Source: Mixta intestinalis (GTDB lineage Bacteria; Pseudomonadota; Gammaproteobacteria; Enterobacterales; Enterobacteriaceae). Taken from it: a stretch of DNA of 64,000 bases. Below are positions 34,649-43,772 of the stretch, in pieces. The notes below the pieces were generated by a model. It saw only the letters and a program-made list of their open reading frames with translations. It had not been told where the DNA came from and made no database searches. Each line of letters starts with the position of its first letter. The stretch's first letter is position 1. A program made the position numbers and the translations under genes. The stretch covers positions 2,542,001-2,606,000 of the forward strand of contig NZ_CP028271.1 of NCBI RefSeq assembly GCF_009914055.1, written 5' to 3'.

Positions 34649-36073
34649 TTATTTCCCGACGCTCAGATTAAGTTCAATACGGAAGCAGACATCCGCTCCT
34701 TCCGTTGTAATAAGATGCAGATCGCCCTGCATACGTCGCAGGCAATCTTTAGCAATGCTGAGTCCCAGCCCGCTGCCTTTCACCGCGCCTTTGCGCTGCT
34801 GGCTGCCCTGGAAAAACGGCTCAAAAATCATCGCCTGCTCCGCTTCAGGGATCGGCAGGCCGGTATTCGCCACGTCAATCCAGACCCGATCGCCATGTAA
34901 CTGGCTGCGCAGCCAAATGGTACCGGATTCCCCGCCGTAATAGACAGCGTTGGAATAGAGATTATCAATTACCCGCGTCAGCAGCACCGGTTCGGCACGG
35001 CAGCGGGTGACGCGTAAATCAAGCTCCGTGTGCATATGCTTGGCACGGGCGGGCAGCGCATGCGCATCCACCACGCTGCGGATAATCGTTTCCAGATTAA
35101 CCGTTTCCAGCGACTGCGGGCTGTCGGCCAGCTTGCGGTTGTAGTCCAGCAGCTGTTCAATCAGGCGCTGCAGATGACGGCTGCTACCGTCAAGTATGCT
35201 AACCACCTCTTTCTGATCGGCAGTCAGCGGCCCCACGACTTCATCGGCCAGCAGTTCAGTACCTTCACGCATGCTGGCCAGCGGCGTCTTCAGTTCGTGG
35301 GAAATATGACGCAAGAATTCATGGCGCTGCGACTCCAGCCACGCCAGGCGTTCGCTGAGCCATAATATACGCTGCCCTAAGGCGCGGATCTCCCGCGGCC
35401 CTTTAAAGCTTACCATTTTCCCCAGCGGCCTCCCTTCTCCAAGACGGTTAATCATACGTTCCACGCCTTTAACCGGACCGATAATCATGCGGGTAAACAG
35501 CAGTACCAGCGCCAGCGTCACCATAAACAGCAGCAGCGCCTGCCAGCCAAAAAACTGGCCGCGCTCAGCAATTTCTCTTTGCAGCTGCAGCCCGCGAGAA
35601 AATGCTGATTCGCGCGTCGCCTGTAGCATGGCGGTGTTGGCGCTGGAAAATTGCTCCAGACTCGCCGCCGCCGCGCTGATAGGGTTACTGTTCATGCAGT
35701 GCAGCTGCTCCAGCTGGGTTAGCGTCTGACGCAGGCTTTGCCACTGGCGCAGATCGGGCAGCACCTGTGCATGCGCGTCCAGCATCTGCGAATAGCGTGT
35801 ACGCTGCGTCTGGTAAAGCCGCGCCAGCACCGGATCGCCAAGCACGCAATACTGACGATAGCTACGCTCCAGCTCCAGCGCGGTACGCGCCATCGCCTCG
35901 CTGCGGCGTACGTCGGTCAACGTGGTGCGGTTAGTGTCTGCCGCCTGCTGGCTCAGCGCCGAAAGGCTTTCCCAGGCCTGCCACGCCAGCACCAACAGCG
36001 GTAACAGCACCAGCAAAAACGCCATCAGCACCAGCTGACGCAGGGAACGGGGAAAAAATCGCCAGTTTTTCAC
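34649..36073 (-). CDS. glrK: Sensor histidine kinase GlrK (QseE)
   Basis: Inner-membrane kinase that phosphorylates GlrR; in pathogenic E. coli it is described as sensing adrenaline, phosphate and sulfate. The 474-residue protein has two membrane helices (about 13-31 and 172-192) around a periplasmic helical domain. A HAMP-like linker, the DHp helix with RHISHELKTPLASM and an ATPase domain (DNLYSNAVYYGG and GSGLGLSIAKD) follow. A GTG at 36071-36073 after GAGG is chosen. It gives the family N-terminus KNWRFFPRSLRQLV and the family length. The alternative ATG adds 34 unrelated residues. Confidence 0.95.
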   Translation of the reverse strand: MKNWRFFPRSLRQLVLMAFLLVLLPLLVLAWQAWESLSALSQQAADTNRTTLTDVRRSEAMARTALELERSYRQYCVLGDPVLARLYQTQRTRYSQMLDAHAQVLPDLRQWQSLRQTLTQLEQLHCMNSNPISAAAASLEQFSSANTAMLQATRESAFSRGLQLQREIAERGQFFGWQALLLFMVTLALVLLFTRMIIGPVKGVERMINRLGEGRPLGKMVSFKGPREIRALGQRILWLSERLAWLESQRHEFLRHISHELKTPLASMREGTELLADEVVGPLTADQKEVVSILDGSSRHLQRLIEQLLDYNRKLADSPQSLETVNLETIIRSVVDAHALPARAKHMHTELDLRVTRCRAEPVLLTRVIDNLYSNAVYYGGESGTIWLRSQLHGDRVWIDVANTGLPIPEAEQAMIFEPFFQGSQQRKGAVKGSGLGLSIAKDCLRRMQGDLHLITTEGADVCFRIELNLSVGK

Positions 36074-36171
36074 GCATATTATCCTTTTCCTGAGTGAGGA
36101 TGATGCTAGCGAACAACGAGGCGGGAGGAAAGTCCGATAAAAGAAGAACCGGTGAAAGAACAGGAGAGAAA

Positions 36172-36203
36172 GCAAAACGGCAGAGCCGAAGCCCTGCCGT
36201 TTT
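36172..36203 (-). terminator. Intrinsic terminator of glmY
   Basis: Arms AAAACGGCAG and CTGCCGTTTT (36174-36203), with a CTTCGG-containing loop and a T-rich end on the minus strand. The symmetric A/T flanks would let it act in both directions. Confidence 0.85.
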
Positions 36204-36392
36204 AAACGCGACGGTTATCCATCGCGCCAGAATAGGTGGTGCCTAACTCAACGTTGCGCCCGGTATTTGATAAAGCTCGCTGAGCTGTTATCGGTACGTG
36301 GACGGCAGGCACCGTTTTGTGCGTCATTCGGGAATTTTATGAAGCGCTTGACCGCATAAGCAGGGCTGTCATAAACAGATGAATGAGCCACT
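36172..36392 (-). ncRNA. glmY: Small RNA GlmY
   Basis: GlmY titrates the adaptor RapZ when glucosamine-6-phosphate is low, which stabilises GlmZ and raises GlmS. The minus strand from 36392 begins AGTGGCTCATTCA, the 5' end I recall for E. coli GlmY. A first stem with TTTATGA/TCATAAA arms follows at the place of the E. coli stem. The gene lies between purL and glrK exactly as in E. coli, with a -24/-12 promoter, GlrR boxes and a terminator. About 220 nt is longer than the E. coli primary transcript (about 184 nt), so the 3' end or the processing site needs mapping. Confidence 0.85.
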
Positions 36393-36401
36393 GCGGATAT
36401 A

Positions 36402-36420
36402 TTAGCAAACCCCATGCCAA
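36402..36420 (-). promoter_or_regulatory. Sigma54 (-24/-12) promoter of glmY
   Basis: TTGGCATGGGGTTTGCTA on the minus strand has GG and GC exactly ten bases apart, as sigma54 requires, 12 bases before the proposed start. A TAATAT just downstream could serve sigma70 from the same start, the overlapping arrangement known in E. coli. Confidence 0.85.
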
Positions 36421-36513
36421 CTTTAAATAATTTTATTAATCCCTTAATTTGGCAAGATTTTTTAAAGCTAACTGAGAAATAAAGGCCAAAAATCTGCTTC
36501 GGATACCGGAAAA

Positions 36514-36531
36514 TGTCGCCAAACGGCAACG
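36514..36531. promoter_or_regulatory. Possible degenerate GlrR box, promoter-proximal
   Basis: TGTC-N10-AACG: one good half site of the TGTC-N10-GACA GlrR motif and one poor one, about 120-140 bases upstream of the glmY start. Confidence 0.4.
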
Positions 36532-36576
36532 CCATTAGCAGTCTAAATAATTTAACTTAATTATCAGTTAATTAAG

Positions 36577-36594
36577 TGTCGCCATTTAGAGACA
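36577..36594. promoter_or_regulatory. GlrR enhancer box, perfect
   Basis: TGTC-GCCATTTAGA-GACA is an exact TGTC-N10-GACA element, about 185-200 bases upstream of the glmY start, a normal enhancer distance for sigma54 activators. Confidence 0.8.
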
Positions 36595-36609
36595 GTCCAG
36601 TTCGTCATC

Positions 36610-36627
36610 TGTCGTAATTTCACTACA
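36610..36627. promoter_or_regulatory. GlrR enhancer box, distal
   Basis: TGTC-GTAATTTCAC-TACA matches TGTC-N10-GACA at 7 of 8 positions. It lies just before the purL terminator and about 220-235 bases upstream of glmY. Confidence 0.65.
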
Positions 36628-36651
36628 AAAAACGCACCGGAGGCCGGTGCG
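36626..36651 (-). terminator. Intrinsic terminator of purL
   Basis: Eight-base arms CGCACCGG (36633-36640) and CCGGTGCG (36644-36651), a three-base loop, and six T on the minus strand, 45 bases past the purL stop. This insulates glmY from purL transcripts. Confidence 0.9.
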
Positions 36652-36696
36652 CTTTTGGATACTCTTATTTATCCGCGCTTCGCGTAGTTGCCAGCG

Positions 36697-39600
36697 TTAG
36701 CCCAGCTGCTTACGTGCGTTGCGGAACAGGCGCATCCACGGGCCATCTTCACCCCACTCCGCAGGATGCCACGAGTTGCTAACGGTACGGAATACGCGCT
36801 CTGGATGCGGCATCATAATGGTTACCCGCCCATTTTCGCTGGTAACGGCGGTAATGCCGTTCGGCGAACCGTTCGGGTTGGCCGGATAGCTTTCCGTCAC
36901 CTTGCCGTGGTTATCCACATAGCGCAGCGCCACCACACCTTTCGCCTCCATCGCCGCCAGGTGTGCGCTGTCACGCACTTCAACAAAGCCTTCACCGTGC
37001 GATACGGCAATAGGCATGCGCGATCCCACCATGCCTTCCAGCAGCAGCGATGGGCTGGCGGCTACCTCAACCAGACTGAAGCGCGCCTCAAAACGCTCGG
37101 ACTGGTTGCGTACAAAACGCGGCCACAGCTCACTTCCCGGAATCAACTCGCGCAGATTGGACATCATCTGGCAGCCATTACAGACGCCCAGCGCCAGCGT
37201 CTGAGGGCGATGGAAGAAGGTTTCAAACTGATCGCGTACGCGGCTGTTGAAAAGGATCGATTTCGCCCAACCTTCACCCGCACCCAGCACATCACCGTAG
37301 GAGAAACCACCACAGGCCACCAGCGCCTGCATCTCCTCCAGTCCGATACGCCCGGCCAGTAGATCGCTCATATGCACGTCTACCGCATCAAAACCGGCAC
37401 GATGGAACGCCGCTGCCATTTCTACGTGGGAGTTAACGCCCTGCTCACGCAGCACCGCCACTTTAGGACGTGCGCCACGGGCGATAAAGGGTGCAGCCAC
37501 ATCCTCTTCAGGCTTAAAGGTCAGGTGTACATTGAGTCCCGGATCGTTATCCGCTTTTTTCGCTTCATGTTCGCTGTCGGCGCACGCCGGGTTATCACGC
37601 AGGCGCTGCATTTGCCAAGTGGTTTCCGCCCACCAGACGCGTAACGTAGTGCGGCTTTCGCTGTAGACCGTTTTTTCCCCTGCGCGCAGCGTAAAGCGAT
37701 CGCCCGGCAGCGCCTGGCCAAGATAGTGTACGCAGTCGCTCAGCCCATGCTCGCCAAGCAGCGCTTCTACGGCGCCGCGATCTTCTGCCGCTACCTGAAT
37801 TACCGCGCCCAGCTCTTCGTTAAACAGCGCCGCCAGCGTATCCGCGCCCAGCGCGGCGATATCGGCATCAATACCGCAATGACCGGCAAATGCCATCTCT
37901 GCCAGCGTCACCAGCAGGCCGCCGTCGGAGCGATCATGGTAGGCCAACAGTTTGCCCGCCTTCACCAGCGCCTGCATGGCGTTAAAGAAGCCTGCCAGCT
38001 GCTGAACGTCCCGCACATCGGCCGGTTGATCGCCCAGCTGACGGAACACCTGCGCCAGCGCGGTAGCACCGAGCGCGTTGCGTCCTTTGCCGAGATCGAT
38101 TAGCAGCAGCGCATTTTCCCGATCCGCCTGTAGCTGCGGAGTAACGGTGCGGCGCACATCTTCCACGCGCGCAAAGGCGGTAATCACCAGCGACAGCGGC
38201 GCGGTGATTTCACGCTGTTCGTTGCCTTGCTGCCAGCGGGTTTTCATCGACATCGAATCTTTACCCACCGGGATAGTCAGACCCAGCGCCGGACAGAGCT
38301 CTTCGCCCACCGCCTTAACCGCTTCATACAGGCCCGCATCTTCACCCGGATGACCCGCAGCGGCCATCCAGTTAGCAGAAAGTTTGACGCGCTGTAGCGT
38401 ACCGATGTCGGTTGCCGCCAGGTTAGTCAGCGCCTCACCCACCGCCAGGCGCGCCGAGGCGGCGAAATCCAGCAGCGCCACTGGCGCACGTTCGCCAATG
38501 GAGAAAGCCTCACCGTGATAGCTGTCAAGGCTGGCGGTAGTTACGGCGCAGTTAGCGACCGGTACCTGCCACGGCCCTACCATCTGATCGCGCGCCACCA
38601 TACCGGTTACGCTGCGATCACCAATGGTGATCAGGAAGGTTTTTTCCGCTACGGTTGGCAGATGCAGCACGCGCTTCACCGCCTCCGCCAGCGTCATTTC
38701 ATCACGCTGTAACGCTTCGCCCTGCGCCTGCTGACGACGTACATCGCGGGTCATTTTTGGCGTTTTGCCCAGCAGGACGTCGAGCGGCATATCAATCGGC
38801 TGGTTATCGAAGTGGCTGTCGGAAAGCGTCAGGTGCTGCTCTTCGGTCGCCTCGCCAATAACCGCATAGGGTGCGCGCTCGCGCTGGCAAAGGCTGGCGA
38901 ACAATTCCAGCTTGTCTGGCGCGACAGCCAGTACATAGCGTTCCTGCGATTCGTTACACCAGACTTCCAGCGGGCTCATACCTGGCTCATCGCTAAGAAT
39001 GTCGCGCAGATTGAAGCGTCCACCGCGTCCACCATCGCTCACCAGCTCCGGCATGGCGTTCGACAGGCCACCTGCGCCTACATCATGAATAAACAGAATC
39101 GGATTATCTTCGCCCAGCTGCCAGCAGCGATCGATCACTTCCTGACAGCGCCGCTCCATTTCCGGGTTATCACGCTGCACGGAGGCGAAATCGAGATCGG
39201 CATCGGATTGGCCGGAGGTCATGGAGGAAGCCGCACCACCGCCGAGGCCGATATTCATCGCCGGGCCGCCCAGTACAATTAGCTGTGCGCCGACGCTGAT
39301 TTCGCCTTTCTGTACGTGATCGGCGCGGATATTGCCGATGCCGCCAGCCAGCATAATAGGTTTATGATAGCCGCGCAGTTCGCTGCCGTTATGGCTGCTG
39401 ACGCGCTCTTCATAGGTGCGGAAATAGCCGTTCAGCGCCGGACGCCCAAATTCGTTGTTGAACGCCGCGCCGCCCAGCGGGCCGTCGGTCATGATATCCA
39501 GCGCGCTGACGATGCGATCCGGCTTGCCAAAATCTTCTTCCCACGGCTGTTCGAAGCCGGGGATGCGCAGGTTAGAAACGGAGAAACCTACCAGCCCCGC

Positions 39601-40587
39601 TTTCGGCTTCGCACCGCGTCCGGTTGCCCCTTCGTCACGGATTTCGCCACCGGAACCGGTCGCCGCGCCCGGCCACGGCGAGATCGCCGTCGGATGATTG
39701 TGGGTTTCCACCTTCATCAGAATATGGGTAGGTTCCTGATGGAAGTCATAAACGCCCTGCTGCGCATCCGCATAGAAGCGCCCAACCTCAGAACCTTCCA
39801 TTACCGCCGCGTTATCTTTATAGGCGGAGAGCACGTAATCCGGCGTCTGTGCAAAAGTATTTTTGATCATCTTAAACAGCGATTTGGGCTGCGATACGCC
39901 ATCGATCACCCAGTCAGCGTTGAAGATTTTATGACGGCAGTGCTCCGAGTTCGCCTGGGCGAACATATAAAGCTCAATATCGTTCGGGTTGCGCCCCAGT
40001 TTGCTAAACGCCGCCAGCAGGTAATCAATCTCATCGTCTGCCAGCGCCAGGCCCAGCTTCTGATTTGCCTCTTCCAGCGCGCTACGCCCCTGCGTCAGGA
40101 TATCGACGCTTTGCAGCGGCTGCGGCGGCTGTTGGGCAAATAATATCTCCGCCTCGGCCAGATCGCTGAAGACCGTCTCCATCATGCGATCGTGTAATAA
40201 CGCAGCCAGCTGTGACCACTGTGCTTCGCTCAGCTGCGGTGCCTGAATATAGAACGCCAGCCCGCGCTCCAGGCGACGAACCTGCGCCAAATCGCAGTTG
40301 TGGGCGATATCGGTCGCTTTGGAAGACCAGGGAGAGATGGTGCCCGGACGAGGCGTAACCAGCAGCAAACGCCCTTGCGGTGCATGTTCGGCGAGAGAAG
40401 GACCGTATTTCAGCAGACGTTGCAGACGGGATTTTTCTTCCGCGTTCAGCGGCGTACTGACATCGGCAAAATGGACGTACTCGGCGTAAATATCACTCAC
40501 CGGCAGGTGAGCGTCCTGAAAACGGGCCAGCAGTTTGTTTACACGAAATGCCGACAGAGCGGGCGAACCACGCAGGATTTCCATCAT
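36697..40587 (-). CDS. purL: Phosphoribosylformylglycinamidine synthase
   Basis: Fourth step of purine synthesis: FGAR, glutamine and ATP to FGAM. The 1296-residue single-chain (large) form has an N-terminal domain (about 1-165), a linker, two AIR-synthase-like repeats (about 200-1000; KVETHNHPTAISP, SDGGLLVTLAEM) and a class I glutaminase (about 1035-1296) with the nucleophile in ALGVCNGCQMM and His-Pro-Glu in MPHPERVFR. Two adjacent ATGs are possible. A PurR box lies over the -35 region upstream, and the gene is divergent from mltF, as in E. coli. Confidence 0.98.
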   Translation of the reverse strand: MMEILRGSPALSAFRVNKLLARFQDAHLPVSDIYAEYVHFADVSTPLNAEEKSRLQRLLKYGPSLAEHAPQGRLLLVTPRPGTISPWSSKATDIAHNCDLAQVRRLERGLAFYIQAPQLSEAQWSQLAALLHDRMMETVFSDLAEAEILFAQQPPQPLQSVDILTQGRSALEEANQKLGLALADDEIDYLLAAFSKLGRNPNDIELYMFAQANSEHCRHKIFNADWVIDGVSQPKSLFKMIKNTFAQTPDYVLSAYKDNAAVMEGSEVGRFYADAQQGVYDFHQEPTHILMKVETHNHPTAISPWPGAATGSGGEIRDEGATGRGAKPKAGLVGFSVSNLRIPGFEQPWEEDFGKPDRIVSALDIMTDGPLGGAAFNNEFGRPALNGYFRTYEERVSSHNGSELRGYHKPIMLAGGIGNIRADHVQKGEISVGAQLIVLGGPAMNIGLGGGAASSMTSGQSDADLDFASVQRDNPEMERRCQEVIDRCWQLGEDNPILFIHDVGAGGLSNAMPELVSDGGRGGRFNLRDILSDEPGMSPLEVWCNESQERYVLAVAPDKLELFASLCQRERAPYAVIGEATEEQHLTLSDSHFDNQPIDMPLDVLLGKTPKMTRDVRRQQAQGEALQRDEMTLAEAVKRVLHLPTVAEKTFLITIGDRSVTGMVARDQMVGPWQVPVANCAVTTASLDSYHGEAFSIGERAPVALLDFAASARLAVGEALTNLAATDIGTLQRVKLSANWMAAAGHPGEDAGLYEAVKAVGEELCPALGLTIPVGKDSMSMKTRWQQGNEQREITAPLSLVITAFARVEDVRRTVTPQLQADRENALLLIDLGKGRNALGATALAQVFRQLGDQPADVRDVQQLAGFFNAMQALVKAGKLLAYHDRSDGGLLVTLAEMAFAGHCGIDADIAALGADTLAALFNEELGAVIQVAAEDRGAVEALLGEHGLSDCVHYLGQALPGDRFTLRAGEKTVYSESRTTLRVWWAETTWQMQRLRDNPACADSEHEAKKADNDPGLNVHLTFKPEEDVAAPFIARGARPKVAVLREQGVNSHVEMAAAFHRAGFDAVDVHMSDLLAGRIGLEEMQALVACGGFSYGDVLGAGEGWAKSILFNSRVRDQFETFFHRPQTLALGVCNGCQMMSNLRELIPGSELWPRFVRNQSERFEARFSLVEVAASPSLLLEGMVGSRMPIAVSHGEGFVEVRDSAHLAAMEAKGVVALRYVDNHGKVTESYPANPNGSPNGITAVTSENGRVTIMMPHPERVFRTVSNSWHPAEWGEDGPWMRLFRNARKQLG

Positions 40588-40653
40588 TTAAGGTCTCTCG
40601 TCTTCGAAGCGTCGGAGGACGCTTCTTTGGGCGCAACAGGGAAAACGGGCGGT

Positions 40654-40692
40654 ATTATAGAGAAACGGCTCGTCTAACGAAACCGTTTGCGT
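40654..40692 (-). promoter_or_regulatory. purL promoter with PurR operator
   Basis: The operator ACGAAACCGTTTGCGT (40677-40692) matches the PurR consensus at 14 of 16 positions. A perfect minus-strand TATAAT (40654-40659) lies 17 bases downstream of its edge, so the operator covers the -35 region. This predicts repression by PurR when purines are plentiful. Confidence 0.8.
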
Positions 40693-40856
40693 GGAAATTT
40701 CGATCCTGCGAAATAGCCTGAAAAGTGCACAATTTCTGCTATTAGAGTTGCTCTGTACCGCTTTGTTGCGCAAAATGCCCCACGCTCTGGGATTTTAAAA
40801 GATAACAAACGCTGCCCGAAGAGACAGAGGCCTGAGAGCCGCCGAGAGATAACTAT

Positions 40857-42314
40857 TTGAAACGCCTAAAAATTAATTATCTGTTAATCGGACTGATTAC
40901 CGTGTTGCTGGCCGTGGCGCTTTGGCCAACGATTCCGTGGCACGGTGGAGATCAGGATAAGATTGCGCAGATAAGATCGCGGGGGGTACTAAGAATTAGT
41001 ACCATTAATTCTCCGCTGACTTACTACACCACCAACAATGCCCCGGCCGGAATGGATTATGAGCTGGCGAAGCGCTTCGCCGATTATTTGGGCGTTGAGC
41101 TACAGGTCAACGTGCGCCAGAACCTCAACGATCTGTTTGACGATCTGGACGATGGCAAGGCTGACCTGCTCGCCGCCGGACTGATTTATAACAGCGAGCG
41201 GCTAACGCGTTTTCGCACCGGCCCCAGCTACTACTCCGTATCCCAGCAGCTGGTTTACCGCATCGGCACACCGCGCCCCCGCAATCTGGGCAACCTGAAA
41301 GGGCGGCTGACGGTTGCCTCCGGTTCCGCCTATATGTCGACGTTGCGTAATATTAAAGAGAATCAGTATCCCGATCTGGACTGGGCGATCTCCACCGATC
41401 AGGGGCCAAAAGCGCTGCTGGAAGCGGTGGCGGATGGCGAACTCGATTATACCGTTGGCGATTCGGTCACTATCGGCCTGATGCAGCGCATCCATCCACA
41501 GCTGGCGGTAGCGTTTGACATTACCGATGAAGAGCCGGTGACCTGGTATACGCAGCGGGAAGATGACGACAGCCTGAATGCGGCGATGCTCGACTTTTTC
41601 AGCCAGATGGAAGAGGAAGGCGCGATGGCACGGCTGGAGGAGAAATACCTCGGTCACGTTGGCGCTTTCGACTACGTGGATACGCGCACTTTCCTGCGCG
41701 CTATCGACGATACGCTGCCCGATATTCGCCCGCTGTTTGAACGCTACGCGACAAAAATCGACTGGCGTCTGCTGGCGGCCATCTCTTACCAGGAATCGCA
41801 CTGGAACCCACAGGCTACCTCGCCTACCGGGGTGCGCGGCCTGATGATGTTGACGCGCAACACCGCCGATAGTCTGCGGGTGGCCGATCGCCTCGATCCT
41901 GAACAGAGCATTCGCGGTGGCAGCGAATATCTGCTGCGCATGATGGAAAAGGTGCCGCCTTCGGTGCCGGAAGATGAGCGCATCTGGTTTGCCCTGGCAG
42001 CCTACAATATGGGCTATGCCCATATGTTGGACGCGCGCAGGCTGACGGAAAAACAGGGCGGGAATCCGGACAGTTGGGCAGATGTTAAGCTGCGTCTGCC
42101 GATGCTGAGCCAGCGACGTTACTACAACCAAACCACCTACGGTTACGCGCGCGGTCATGAAGCCTATAACTACGTGGAAAATATCCGTAAATATCAGCTA
42201 AGTCTGGTGGGCTACCTGCAGGAGCAGGAAAGAAAGCTGGCCCAGCGCAAAGCGCTGGAAGCCACCTTAGGTGAAGGCTATCCGGCGGTGGCCCCCGATA
42301 TCGCCATGAACTAA
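40857..42314 (+). CDS. mltF: Membrane-bound lytic murein transglycosylase F
   Basis: Cleaves peptidoglycan glycan strands to 1,6-anhydro products. The 485-residue protein starts at a TTG (KRLKINYLLIGLITVLLAVALWP, a membrane anchor or signal, about 5-25). It continues with a solute-binding-like regulatory domain (about 40-265) and a C-terminal SLT domain with catalytic Glu313 in SYQESHW plus the motifs MMLTRNTA and AAYNMGYAHMLDAR. It is about 33 residues shorter than E. coli MltF at the C-terminus, where that protein has a low-complexity tail. It is divergent from purL and convergent with tadA after 9 bases. Confidence 0.95.
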   Translation: MKRLKINYLLIGLITVLLAVALWPTIPWHGGDQDKIAQIRSRGVLRISTINSPLTYYTTNNAPAGMDYELAKRFADYLGVELQVNVRQNLNDLFDDLDDGKADLLAAGLIYNSERLTRFRTGPSYYSVSQQLVYRIGTPRPRNLGNLKGRLTVASGSAYMSTLRNIKENQYPDLDWAISTDQGPKALLEAVADGELDYTVGDSVTIGLMQRIHPQLAVAFDITDEEPVTWYTQREDDDSLNAAMLDFFSQMEEEGAMARLEEKYLGHVGAFDYVDTRTFLRAIDDTLPDIRPLFERYATKIDWRLLAAISYQESHWNPQATSPTGVRGLMMLTRNTADSLRVADRLDPEQSIRGGSEYLLRMMEKVPPSVPEDERIWFALAAYNMGYAHMLDARRLTEKQGGNPDSWADVKLRLPMLSQRRYYNQTTYGYARGHEAYNYVENIRKYQLSLVGYLQEQERKLAQRKALEATLGEGYPAVAPDIAMN

Positions 42315-42323
42315 CCGGAGCCT

Positions 42324-42836
42324 TCAGGACGAAGGCGTTTGCTGCGCTTCCCGCTGTGCCTGGCGTAACGCCTTTTTCTGCTCGCGCCGCATGCGGAAGA
42401 AATCGCTGAGCATGGCGGCACACTCTTCAGCCAGCAGGCCATGCTCTACCTTGACCTGATGATTCATGCCGGGGTGCCCCAGAATATCCAGCAGCGATCC
42501 GGCTGCACCAGTCTTTTCATCGCGTGCGCCAAATACCAGCCGCCCGATACGGCTGTGGACAATCGCCCCCGCACACATAATGCACGGTTCCAGCGTAACG
42601 TAGAGCGTGGTATCGAGCAGGCGATAATTTTCCAGCACTTTGCCGCCCTGACGCAGCGCCATCATCTCCGCGTGAGCGGTAGGATCGTGCTGCCCTATTG
42701 GGCGATTCCAGCCTTCGCCAATAACCTTACTGCCCTGCACCAGTACCGCTCCTACCGGAACCTCGCCCTGCTCACGCGCCCGATGCGCCAGCTGTAGCGC
42801 ATAGCGCATCCAGTATTCATCACTCATTTCGCTCAC
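42324..42836 (-). CDS. tadA: tRNA-specific adenosine deaminase
   Basis: Zinc enzyme that turns A34 into inosine in tRNA-Arg(ACG), an essential step for decoding CGN codons. The 170-residue protein has the deaminase motifs HAE (His55, Glu57) and PCIMC (Cys85, Cys88). A GTG at 42836 is chosen: GGAG lies six bases before it and the product SEMSDEYWMR matches the E. coli N-terminus. Longer ATG-started frames add 20 residues with no family support. It follows pgpC after a 60-base gap. Confidence 0.96.
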   Translation of the reverse strand: MSEMSDEYWMRYALQLAHRAREQGEVPVGAVLVQGSKVIGEGWNRPIGQHDPTAHAEMMALRQGGKVLENYRLLDTTLYVTLEPCIMCAGAIVHSRIGRLVFGARDEKTGAAGSLLDILGHPGMNHQVKVEHGLLAEECAAMLSDFFRMRREQKKALRQAQREAQQTPSS

Positions 42837-42896
42837 GGTACTCTCCAGCGGGAAAAATGCGGCGGGCATTATAACCAAACCAGCCTGCTGGCCCAA

Positions 42897-43532
42897 TTAT
42901 TCCAGCTGCTGTAGCTCGCCCTGCGGCGTGACGCGCCAGCGATGCTGGCAGAAAAACAGCAGCGGGTTATCCTGCTTGCTGTCGCTGTAGCCGCTGTAAA
43001 GCTGTAGCGGCGTACCGATTTTCTTTTCCAGCTGCACCACTTTTTCGTGACCGAGGCAGCGCAGGCTGAGAATACGCCCGCCCCAGCCGCGCTCCATCTG
43101 GCTGGCGATTAATTTTACCCGCGGTAAAAAGGCCGAGTCGTAATAGACCTGCTCCACCAGCGGCTGCGGCGAGCCGGTAATTAACCAGACATCGACATCG
43201 ATGCTGCTCAAATAGTCGGTCAGCCGCTGCTGCACTACCGGAAACGCCACCACGCGCTGACGAAACCAGTGGGCGAAAGTGGCCTCGCGCCGTTTTAATG
43301 TGTTTTCACTATGCCCAAAAGTGATTGACCAGAGCAGCAGGCTCATCGGCCAGCGCGCCGCCCTGCCCTTCACCAGCAGACCGATACCGACCACCGGCAG
43401 CAACGGCAGCACCAGCAGCAAATTCAGCGGCTGACGCCAAAGCAGGTAGCGCATAAAGGTGCCGAACATATCCTGTTGATGTAAGGTGCCATCCAGATCG
43501 AAGAACACCACTCGTCGTTGCGAATCCGCCAT
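42897..43532 (-). CDS. pgpC: Phosphatidylglycerophosphatase C
   Basis: HAD-family phosphatase that converts phosphatidylglycerol phosphate to phosphatidylglycerol at the inner membrane; one of three redundant enzymes in E. coli. The 211-residue protein (same as E. coli YfhB) has the HAD nucleophile motif FFDLDGTLH (Asp12, Asp14). A hydrophobic segment (about 36-52), the second motif LITGSPQP and the late motif YSGYSDSKQDNPLL follow. It is upstream of tadA on the same strand. Confidence 0.95.
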   Translation of the reverse strand: MADSQRRVVFFDLDGTLHQQDMFGTFMRYLLWRQPLNLLLVLPLLPVVGIGLLVKGRAARWPMSLLLWSITFGHSENTLKRREATFAHWFRQRVVAFPVVQQRLTDYLSSIDVDVWLITGSPQPLVEQVYYDSAFLPRVKLIASQMERGWGGRILSLRCLGHEKVVQLEKKIGTPLQLYSGYSDSKQDNPLLFFCQHRWRVTPQGELQQLE

Positions 43533-43772
43533 TAAACCGCTCCCCTTCGGTAACCTTTCGCTTCAGCAATTGATAGTGTAGACAGTGACACCAGCGGCTG
43601 GCTAACGGCAACGCCAATACAATGTGAGTTGGCATCCGCTTTGATCCGCGTTATAAAATTACATAATCAATGGTTTATGCTTATTCTTTAGTGGATAACG
43701 TGTTTGCTGCATTTACCGGCCCGTTAGCGTCCCGCTTCTTTTCTCTGGTAAGTCTACTTCAAGGAGTCAGCC
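43533..43772. other. Divergent spacer between pgpC and the RpiR-type regulator (240 bp)
   Basis: No gene is seen. The middle is AT-rich (43655-43700). A plus-strand AAGGAG at 43761-43766 is the ribosome site of the next gene. No clear regulator box was recognised. Confidence 0.5.

Noticed and set aside
36248..36535. 95-codon minus-strand frame in the glmY region
   Set aside because: Runs across the glmY promoter and RNA; no ribosome site, and the non-coding explanation is much stronger.
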